Shown here piece by piece: positions 43,301 to 48,586 of a DNA stretch of 48,586 nucleotides; position 1 is the stretch's first letter; every line of letters starts with the position of its first letter. The DNA comes from a virus. A model generated the notes under the pieces. The model was not told the DNA's origin. It worked only from the letters and a program-made list of their open reading frames with translations, and made no database searches. The stretch lies in IMG/VR virus record IMGVR_UViG_3300022594_000009, positions 1 to 48,586 of that record; one strand, 5' to 3'. A program made the position numbers and the translations under genes.

Positions 43301-46300
43301 CACGTACCCCTGGTATTATTGCTAACACCTTAACTGGTGTAGTATATGCTCGTCCAGACAGTTACTTTGTACATAGACCATATGACGGTGGTGTACAATT
43401 AGGTACAGGCGGTCCAGCACACGGTGCTACAGCAATTCGTATGAGTAAGAAATATATTCGTTACCAATCTGGTAAGGGTGTTATGTACAACACGGGTGCG
43501 TTATTTGCTCCAAGTTATGACTTATCAACAGTTTCAGCAAACGGAACAGCCGTAGGTAGCACTATTACTATTGCTACCGATGATACAGACCACGGTTGTC
43601 AAATTGGTGCTCAAATTACTATTACAGGTGTTACTACTAGCGGGTACGATGGCATTTATACTGTAACTAGGATTGTTGACGAGCGTACATTAACAGTTAC
43701 AGCAGTTACTACACTTGGGTCAACAACTCCTGTACTAGGTAGTCCATGTTATATGAGTGTCCGTGGATGGCACGGTGCTACAATTCGTTCTGGTACATTT
43801 GATGATCAGAACGGTATGTTCTGGCAGTATGATGGTATTAGAATGGCTTTAGTAAAGCGTTCAAGCACTAATAACATTGCAGGTACTATCAGTATCCAAG
43901 CTAATAATAATTTAGTAACAGGTGTTGGAACACGATTTACACAACAGTTAGCAGTAGGTGATCGTATTGTTATTAAAGGTATGAGTCATGTAATATCTAC
44001 ACTTACAAGCGATACTGTAATGACAGTAACACCAGACTATCGCGGTGTTAACGACGTTGTTGGTGGCAAAGCTATGAAAACCATTGACCTTGTTGTGCCG
44101 CAAGAAAGTTGGAACCTTGATCCGCTTAACGGGTCAGGTGCATCAGGATATACACTTGATGTAACTAAAATGCAAATGATCGGTATGCAATGGACATGGT
44201 ATGGCGCAGGCTTTATTGACTTCATGCTACGTGGTCCAGATGGTAACTATACTTTTGCACACCGTTTCCGTAACAGCAACGTTAACTCAGAAGCTTACAT
44301 GCGTACTGGTAACCAACCTGTTCGCTATGAAGTTATCAATGAAGGTGCTAAAAATCAACTAAGTGCCGCTATTAACGCTACAGTTACAACTATTCCGTTA
44401 GTTGATGCTTACTGGTTCCCAAATGCTGGTACTGTAATGATTGATGCAGAAATGATCCGTTACACCGGTAACGACGGTAAAAACTTAACTGGATGTACTC
44501 GTGCCGCAAGTTTAACTCAATTCGTGGCAGGATCAACTCGTACATTTACAGCTGGTGTTGCGGCGTCACACTCGGCCCGAGCTGGTGTTGTGCTAGTAAG
44601 TAACACTATTACTCCAATTATTAGTCACTGGGGTTCTGCGTTTATGATCGACGGACAGTTTGACAGTGACCGTGGTTACTTGTTTAACTATTCTGCAAGT
44701 AGTATTCAAGCTACACTAGAAAAGAACACTGCGTTCTTGATTCGACTAGCACCATCAGTATCTAACGCACAAGTCGGTGACTTAGGTGATAAAGAATTGC
44801 TAAACCGAGCACAGTTATTGTTACAAGCGGTATCTGTTACTACTGACGGTATTGGTGCTACTGGACCTAACGGTAGCACAGCAGTTACAGCTGGCGGTAT
44901 TGTTATTGAAGGTATTTTAAATCCAAGTAACTATCCAACTGATCCTACAAAGATTACATGGACTGGTCTTGCATCAAGCGCGGCTGGTGGTCAGCCATCA
45001 TTTGCACAAATTGCTCCAGGTGGTTCTGTAACATGGTCTGGTAACTTTAGTCAGACAACTGCAACAGTACAAGGTGCGTTTACTACTAACCTTACAGCAC
45101 GTAGTTTTGCTCCAAGTACTAGTACGTTGACTGCTATTGGATTCAGTAGTGCGCCTACACAAACATTAACTGCGGCCAGCTTTGGTTATGCAAGTCAAAC
45201 AGCAACAGCTCTTGGATTTGCTTCAGGACAGCCATTCACTGGTACCGGTCAGAACTTAACAGCTCTTGGATTTAGTGGTACACAGCCATATGGTACAACT
45301 GCTTACAACTCAGCGACTGATACAGCACGTAATGATATTTTGATCAGTAATACTGCTTATGATGCATTAAGTCCTGTAATATTACCGGGTGATCCAATCA
45401 CAGGTACAAACTTTGCTGTTGGTACAGTTATTACCAGTATCACAAGAGGTTACAATGGTGGCGCATACACTCGCATTGTACTAAGCGCAAACCCAGTTAT
45501 AAAGAGTGCTACAAGTATTAGTGTATTGGCGCAAACAACTACTGCCAACAGATATCAAAGTGCTACCAGTGTATATCGTAATGATATTTTAATTACTAAT
45601 ACACAGTATGATGCACTAAGTCCTGCAATCATTGTTGGTAACACAATTACAGGTACTGGTATTGCTGGTGGTGCAACTATTAGTGCTATCAACAGAAGTT
45701 ATGGCGGTAGTTCATATACACAAATTGTAATGAGTGTTAACGCTGTTACAACTAGCCCAGCTGGTTCAGGTAATAACATTACTGTAACATTTGCCACACT
45801 ATATAATGCAACTTATCAGTCGGCATTAAGCTCGGCTCGTAATGACTTCTTGATTAGCGATACAAGCTATGCGGCATTGACTACTACATTAAACGTCGGT
45901 GATACATTAGGTGTAGCAACATATCTGACTGCTAATCAAACAATTAACAGTATTACTACAGGTTACATTACAATTGCCGGTACAAGTTATACACGTATCA
46001 CAATGAGTGCTGTGGCTAATGCTACAAGTACAGCGGCAGCAACTAACGGTGCTAATAACATTACTGTAACAGCAACTAGCGCAATTGGCGGCACTTATTT
46101 GGCCGCGGTTAGTGCATCACGTACTGACTTTATTATTACTCAAGCACAGTACGCAAGTATTGCCGCTAACTTTAAAGTTACTGACGTATTATCAGCATCA
46201 ACAGTATTAACAGGTAGCCAAACCGTATCTAGTGTAACACAGAACTATATTACTATTGCAGGTACTGCTTATGCTCGTATTATTATGAGCGGTAACGGTA

Positions 46301-47082
46301 ATGCTTCAAGTACAACAGGTTCAAACGTAACAGTTACATCAACTAGTGCGTTTACCAGTGCGTATGGTTCAGCTTTGGCAAGTAGTCGTTTAGACTTCCT
46401 AGTAACTGACACAGATTGGACGGCTAGCGGTATTGCCGCAGGCGATGGATTAAGTATAGCAACATATCTTACTGGTGGTCAAACTATTACATCAGTAACT
46501 CCTGCGTTTGTCAGCTTAGGTGGTACAAGTTATACTCGTGTGTTAATGAGCGGTAATGCCAATGGTACAAGTACTGCTGGTGCAGGACAGAACCAAACTA
46601 TTACCGTAACGGCAGCTGGTACATCTGCAACATACACACGTACTAACTACTTGTTCTTTGATTCAACAAGCTGGCTAGCATCTGGTGCTACAATTGGTAC
46701 TAAGATTGCCACAAGTTATACTAGCTTCCCAGCTGGTACATCAGTTAACGCGGTTACTTCACGTACATATGGTGCAACTACTGTATATCGTGTGGGCTTT
46801 ACACAATCATCTAACGGTGCTATTGCGGCATCAGCTACACCAACATTCCAGTTTGGTTCTGCTTATGCATTACCGGGTGAACAGGTATTCTCGTTCATTA
46901 CTAACCCTGGAAACGTTGATACATTGGACTTGTCAGGCTTGAAAGAATTGACTTCAACATCAATCGGTGGACGTGGTACATTCCCTAATGGTCCAGACGT
47001 ATTGGCCATTAACGTGTATAAGGTTGCAGGAACAGCTACAACTGCTAACTTGATTCTACGTTGGGGCGAAGCACAAGCGTAA
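40378..47082 (+). CDS. Giant virion structural protein, 2234 residues, tail or fibre
   Basis: The longest gene here. N-terminal ~450 residues hold two copies of a helical Cys-containing unit (CQRDIGYIVDAVIYDLTYGGN and CRRDVSYVLSGYISDLQHGGN), a pattern known in large tail proteins of marine T4-like phages. Middle: glycine-rich beta modules (GSGY, GTGY types) around residues 740-890. From ~1180, FWQYDGIRMALVKRSSTNN and WYGAGFIDFMLRG look like a folded core. C-terminal 45301-46860: six repeats. The end (SGLKELTSTSIGGRGTFPNGPDVLAINV) is typical of this protein type. Probably assembles into a fibre, spike or baseplate wedge. AAGG precedes the ATG. Confidence 0.85.
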   Translation: MSKKIISTYKFIPGGIPKAYNQYPNTVAVLTANRDFIVAEGNAYLTQQVAANSGNSQSIYYGYTYTQTRSIKCQRDIGYIVDAVIYDLTYGGNSATYQMASRFYVNGVLQILQPAVELALYSWLKGKIDTNILTNTAYTRLNSTNTQTLLSNRAEVAGITQFDLLLGYVTNVMSTGLSTLPTPIAPDSQNGGLVPNAVKLLDENKRFIQEETIAYIAYNVANNIAPYAYYTYNAEKCRRDVSYVLSGYISDLQHGGNRATASNANKYFEFGVPQVDGDRQPEIYAHTFIKNLIENNILPNVAFSARQTAVPQVIDLSVAAEPYANSLISILSEIVIQVITNGLSSSPVVISNRGAIKFPGFFKLKDILLITNTTRNTILYNFSDPDTAAELTYSEQFDSDFPAALYGVEKITTLTLDVDTTGMMVTDSIQIFVEGKEQAVRLNSIATDAMERMKVGIPQSMLDADFEYGLQPTKWQAISMMRNYPSVYEIPGSDLPVISVNTDASAGTGNVGASLITVVTAAGHGFSVNDVFTIKALAASVKGFGRAEGTFQVANVVNSTTFNYYAKSKVGTVNPTLLSSNYTQLRKAGYYTGASVGTPSFLVYSNGQSGTITTSLITPVGANIIGFSGTAPVVGAPLTGTGINSGTQITAVTGNGGSVAVTRLTSTAIVGATSLVVQSTSGISAGLVVNRGDGVAVSVTDIQGNTVSLSGALTSKILGTNQTYTGLTGTTGGAGSGATFDVSRLNTVYQAAIGGSNGQGYVANDTITIDGTGVDGVTSTNDVVITVTSAAPLLSVTALDPTSLTPGTGYADQINVDTVNNTGAGTGLTVDIVTGGGGVIDTVTINNPGSGYAIGDNLTISAGNGDAAINVLSVAVGGDIIAFTVSGTPVTTPNVNFISSFTMNDVTTAQIASSNTGLSYTSIATIEIGFLSAHGFVPGDSITVQINSSGSNAQLASGSYYVEQVPTATTLRYTARTPGIIANTLTGVVYARPDSYFVHRPYDGGVQLGTGGPAHGATAIRMSKKYIRYQSGKGVMYNTGALFAPSYDLSTVSANGTAVGSTITIATDDTDHGCQIGAQITITGVTTSGYDGIYTVTRIVDERTLTVTAVTTLGSTTPVLGSPCYMSVRGWHGATIRSGTFDDQNGMFWQYDGIRMALVKRSSTNNIAGTISIQANNNLVTGVGTRFTQQLAVGDRIVIKGMSHVISTLTSDTVMTVTPDYRGVNDVVGGKAMKTIDLVVPQESWNLDPLNGSGASGYTLDVTKMQMIGMQWTWYGAGFIDFMLRGPDGNYTFAHRFRNSNVNSEAYMRTGNQPVRYEVINEGAKNQLSAAINATVTTIPLVDAYWFPNAGTVMIDAEMIRYTGNDGKNLTGCTRAASLTQFVAGSTRTFTAGVAASHSARAGVVLVSNTITPIISHWGSAFMIDGQFDSDRGYLFNYSASSIQATLEKNTAFLIRLAPSVSNAQVGDLGDKELLNRAQLLLQAVSVTTDGIGATGPNGSTAVTAGGIVIEGILNPSNYPTDPTKITWTGLASSAAGGQPSFAQIAPGGSVTWSGNFSQTTATVQGAFTTNLTARSFAPSTSTLTAIGFSSAPTQTLTAASFGYASQTATALGFASGQPFTGTGQNLTALGFSGTQPYGTTAYNSATDTARNDILISNTAYDALSPVILPGDPITGTNFAVGTVITSITRGYNGGAYTRIVLSANPVIKSATSISVLAQTTTANRYQSATSVYRNDILITNTQYDALSPAIIVGNTITGTGIAGGATISAINRSYGGSSYTQIVMSVNAVTTSPAGSGNNITVTFATLYNATYQSALSSARNDFLISDTSYAALTTTLNVGDTLGVATYLTANQTINSITTGYITIAGTSYTRITMSAVANATSTAAATNGANNITVTATSAIGGTYLAAVSASRTDFIITQAQYASIAANFKVTDVLSASTVLTGSQTVSSVTQNYITIAGTAYARIIMSGNGNASSTTGSNVTVTSTSAFTSAYGSALASSRLDFLVTDTDWTASGIAAGDGLSIATYLTGGQTITSVTPAFVSLGGTSYTRVLMSGNANGTSTAGAGQNQTITVTAAGTSATYTRTNYLFFDSTSWLASGATIGTKIATSYTSFPAGTSVNAVTSRTYGATTVYRVGFTQSSNGAIAASATPTFQFGSAYALPGEQVFSFITNPGNVDTLDLSGLKELTSTSIGGRGTFPNGPDVLAINVYKVAGTATTANLILRWGEAQA
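45301..46860 (+). repeat. Six divergent protein repeats of about 85-95 residues
   Basis: Repeat starts near 45321, 45570, 45830, 46112, 46380 and 46635. Each contains a R-N/T/L-D-x-L/I-I motif, a Y-x-x-L segment, G-x-x-I, a T-S/Y-T-R-I-x-M-S-G strand and an NITVT-like strand. The pattern suggests tandem beta domains in a fibre shaft. Confidence 0.8.
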
Positions 47083-47088
47083 TACAAA

Positions 47089-47115
47089 CAAGCACTCTTC
47101 GGAGTGCTTTTTTTT
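47089..47115 (+). terminator. Intrinsic terminator after giant structural gene
   Basis: Stem AAGCACTC / GAGTGCTT, loop TTCG, then eight Ts. Confidence 0.92.
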
Positions 47116-47126
47116 GGAGTAATAAA

Positions 47127-47369
47127 ATGCGTGATTATTTTCCAGACCTACATGACTTTAAATATGTTGCTGATATTCAATGGCCCTCACGTGGTAGCGA
47201 GCAAATAGATTGGGTTACGGGTGTTATGGATGTCGAGCAATGGTTACTCAGCTATACAGGCCCCAAATACGATCGCTGGGCTTGGAACATGGCCACACAC
47301 TGTTATGCTGTCAGCGTGGCTTTTAAATACGACAAGCATCGTACACTATTTTTACTTAATTGGCTGTGA
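47127..47369 (+). CDS. 80-residue protein of unknown function
   Basis: 80 residues from the ATG at 47127 (GGAG eleven bases upstream); upstream frame crosses the terminator and is not used. Aromatic-rich (many Trp and Tyr), acidic start, no membrane segment. It lies alone between a terminator and a repeat-rich region. Function unknown. Confidence 0.6.
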   Translation: MRDYFPDLHDFKYVADIQWPSRGSEQIDWVTGVMDVEQWLLSYTGPKYDRWAWNMATHCYAVSVAFKYDKHRTLFLLNWL

Positions 47370-47385
47370 CGGCAGATTATTAACA

Positions 47386-47453
47386 CGCGAAGCGGAAGCG
47401 GAAAATTTTCAAGACTTTCGCGAAGCGCGGTAAAATTTTACACCCGCGAAGCG
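47386..47453. repeat. Three copies of CGCGAAGCG mini-hairpin with AT palindromes
   Basis: CGCGAAGCG at 47386-47394, 47419-47427 and 47445-47453. GAAAATTTTC (47401-47410) and GTAAAATTTTAC (47430-47441) are perfect AT palindromes placed between them. An inverted pair AACGC...GCGTT follows near 47464-47480. The heptamer GCGAAGC forms an unusually stable DNA hairpin. The region separates a plus gene from a convergent minus operon, so terminator or replication roles are both open. Confidence 0.6.
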
Positions 47454-47478
47454 GTAACGGTAAAACGCGATATTAGCG

Positions 47479-47733
47479 TTACCGTTCAAGCAACCGATCT
47501 AGTAACCCCTTAATCCTACCGGCAAACAGGTATACAAAGGTAAAGACCATAGCCCACGATATTAACCAGTTAGGCCACCAGTGTTCAAGAGTTAGGCTAG
47601 AGTTGCGAGCAGTCATGGCTAACGATGTACACAGGGTAATTAATCCGCTGTTAACCGTGATGACTATAAAGTGTGTTAATCTAGTAGCCAACAGACCAAA
47701 CTCAGCACAATAACGCAGACTACCCATCCCCAT
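47479..47733 (-). CDS. Two-pass membrane protein, DUF2798/holin-like
   Basis: 84 residues (or 82 if the second ATG at 47727 is used; its ribosome binding spacing is better). One membrane segment about 24-42 (IVITVNSGLITLCTSLAM) and another about 57-72 (WLISWAMVFTFVYLFAG), followed by a basic end RIKGLLDRLLER. It resembles DUF2798 proteins (from memory) or a class II holin. The start lies inside the upstream 50-residue gene. Last gene of the minus operon. Confidence 0.55.
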   Translation of the reverse strand: MGMGSLRYCAEFGLLATRLTHFIVITVNSGLITLCTSLAMTARNSSLTLEHWWPNWLISWAMVFTFVYLFAGRIKGLLDRLLER

Positions 47734-47828
47734 TTACTCCACAAGGATTCAGGCGGATCTGCAGGACGATATACACCCATCTCGCTGTCATAGTACCAGT
47801 CCCTACCGTTGATCTTCTGCTTATCCAT
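47676..47828 (-). CDS. 50-residue single-pass membrane protein
   Basis: MDKQKINGRDWYYDSEMGVY..., then a hydrophobic stretch (34-49, WGWVVCVIVLSLVCWLL) at the C-terminus. Not in most ORF cut-offs. Overlaps the upstream gene by eight bases and the downstream gene by 58. Basic-acidic N-terminus likely cytoplasmic. Possible lysis or membrane-modifying role. Confidence 0.55.
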   Translation of the reverse strand: MDKQKINGRDWYYDSEMGVYRPADPPESLWSKWGWVVCVIVLSLVCWLLD

Positions 47829-48105
47829 ATAGTACACTCGCTATCCAAATAGCCATACCTACACAGCAGGCCACAACAAACCACATTTGTGCGCGAGCTT
47901 GTGCTTCTGTTGGATGCTTCCACCATATAGCATGCCAAGCATCATAAGCCCATCCTGGAGGAGGATTTAATGGGTCAAACAGTTCTGGATGCGTAAATGG
48001 AGTTGGCTCTGGCTTGTATAGCTTAATGTACTCAGCTACAATCTCTTCTTTTGACAACATACGGCCGCTGTCATTATACTTGTTAAGTTCTTCTACTGTT
48101 GGCAT
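47821..48105 (-). CDS. 94-residue protein with C-terminal membrane segment
   Basis: Acidic, proline-rich N-terminus (KPEPTPFTHPELFDPLNPPPGWAYDAWHAIWW) and one C-terminal hydrophobic helix (AQMWFVVACCVGMAIWIASVLYG, 71-94). Overlaps both neighbours (ends eight bases inside the next gene, starts 23 bases inside the previous). Tail-anchored form; function unknown. Confidence 0.6.
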   Translation of the reverse strand: MPTVEELNKYNDSGRMLSKEEIVAEYIKLYKPEPTPFTHPELFDPLNPPPGWAYDAWHAIWWKHPTEAQARAQMWFVVACCVGMAIWIASVLYG

Positions 48106-48328
48106 AATAGTCCTTTATAGTGTCATTATGTTGCTTTACATTAGCTACAATACCCGCAACTAGCGCATTTGGATTACTAGCGTTGGCATTAATACGCTCT
48201 ATATCCTCTATGGCTGTTTCCAGTATGTCCAATCGATCTTCCATGGCATATACACGGTTACGCAAGCTGGTACTTTGAGCAACGCTTAGTATAGCTGATA
48301 AGAGTTTGGGGGCAAGTGTGTGTAGCAT
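48083..48328 (-). CDS. 81-residue coiled-coil protein
   Basis: Starts MLHTLAPKLLSAILSVAQ and has a likely coiled coil (RNRVYAMEDRLDILETAIEDIERINA, about 23-48). First gene of the minus operon. Its start codon lies at the edge of the palindrome ATATACTAGTATAT. No ribosome binding site; leaderless possible. Function unknown. Confidence 0.5.
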   Translation of the reverse strand: MLHTLAPKLLSAILSVAQSTSLRNRVYAMEDRLDILETAIEDIERINANASNPNALVAGIVANVKQHNDTIKDYYANSRRT

Positions 48329-48340
48329 ATACTAGTATAT
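48327..48340. promoter_or_regulatory. Perfect 14-base palindrome at operon start
   Basis: ATATACTAGTATAT covers the minus-strand TATACT and the edge of the 81-residue gene's ATG, so a bound protein would block transcription and translation start. Confidence 0.4.
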
Positions 48341-48586
48341 AGCGAATGGGTTCTGGGCCGAGAAAATTTTCCTGTGCAAAAAAAATTAGGGAAGTACTTA
48401 CGCACCGTAACCTGGTGATTTTGGGCTAGTTTAGAGGCCCCAATTGGGTCCTTGCTTCGCAATTTAGATTCGCGTAAAAAATTATAAAGAAGTACTTACA
48501 GATTCATGATGGTGATTTTGCACCTATATACCATGAAATTTTGCGTTGTTGCTGTTGTATAATAACAACAAATTAATATGTATAGC
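48329..48586. other. Gene-free region with two direct repeats
   Basis: No convincing gene. It holds two copies of an A-run, GAAGTACTTAC (48391-48401 and 48489-48499), and TGGTGATTTTG (48413-48423 and 48510-48520), about 98 bases apart, a GAAAATTTTC palindrome (48362-48371), and an inverted GCTTCGC (48454-48460). Repeats may be promoter, origin or packaging elements. The window ends inside it. Confidence 0.5.
48384..48520. repeat. Pair of direct repeats, unit about 40 bases
   Basis: Copy 1 about 48384-48423, copy 2 about 48480-48520. Both share an A-rich start, GAAGTACTTAC, and, after 11 and 10 variable bases, TGGTGATTTTG. The variable middle differs completely, so two conserved blocks flank a spacer, as expected for protein-binding or promoter boxes. 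Confidence 0.6.

Noticed and set aside
47061-47126. N-terminal extension of the 80-residue gene upstream of 47127
   Set aside because: It would run through the intrinsic terminator at 47089-47115; the ATG at 47127 has its own GGAG.
47386-47453. CRISPR array
   Set aside because: Repeats are only nine bases and spacers 17-24 bases with palindromes; no leader or cas genes.
47720-47938. 72-residue Cys-rich minus-strand frame
   Set aside because: Shadow of three overlapping membrane-protein genes in other frames.
1-48586. tRNA genes, integrase or attachment sites
   Set aside because: No cloverleaf-like segment, integrase motif or att-like duplication was recognised by eye; tRNAscan-SE on the sequence would settle the tRNA point.

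Overview
The window is part of the genome of a T4-like (exo-T-even) tailed phage with a contractile tail. It is AT-rich, and almost every base is coding, with stop and start codons frequently overlapping. The core genes are recognisable relatives of T4 genes: neck and sheath-terminator proteins (gp13, gp14, gp15), sheath and tube (gp18, gp19), head completion and terminase (gp4, gp16, gp17), dNMP kinase (gp1), gp32, UvsX, UvsY, UvsW, primase gp61 and helicase gp41. Several small accompanying genes resemble, from memory, conserved genes of marine cyanophage and pelagiphage myoviruses. There are no photosynthesis genes and no tRNA genes in view, so the host cannot be named from this window.

Layout. 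1-3602 (minus): three consecutive flavin-dependent (tryptophan-type) halogenases, the last cut by the window edge. 3683-4273 (plus): a 2-oxoglutarate/Fe(II) oxygenase interrupted by an in-frame TAG. 4270-8427 (minus): an operon of gp14-like, gp15, a Nudix hydrolase and an unknown protein. 8470-10257: gp13, dNMP kinase and a convergent HNH protein. 10363-23233 (plus): sheath, tube, tube-like paralogue, gp4, gp16, candidate internal head proteins, gp17 and a large probable virion protein. 23381-32902 (plus): gp32, UvsX, UvsY-like, UvsW, two oxygenases, a gp62-like protein, a zinc-finger protein and a very small protein carrying motifs of the bacterial DnaE polymerase palm. 32899-40363: structural protein, primase, a third intact oxygenase, NodU/CmcH-type carbamoyltransferase, gp41, acetyltransferase-like protein and fibre protein. 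40378-47082: a 2234-residue structural protein with C-terminal repeats. 47370-48586: a hairpin-rich region, four overlapping small minus-strand genes (three with membrane segments) and a terminal repeat region.

Regulation. Two promoter types are visible: T4-late-like (TATAAATA variants) before morphogenesis genes and sigma-70-like (TTGACA/TATAAT variants) before nucleotide, replication and oxygenase genes. Several late octamers lie exactly five bases before an ATG with no ribosome binding site, which predicts leaderless late mRNAs. Intrinsic terminators, several with UUCG loops, divide the transcription units. The accessory enzymes (three halogenases, four 2OG-type oxygenases, a carbamoyltransferase and a Nudix enzyme) suggest small-molecule or nucleic-acid modification, but the substrates cannot be read from the sequence.
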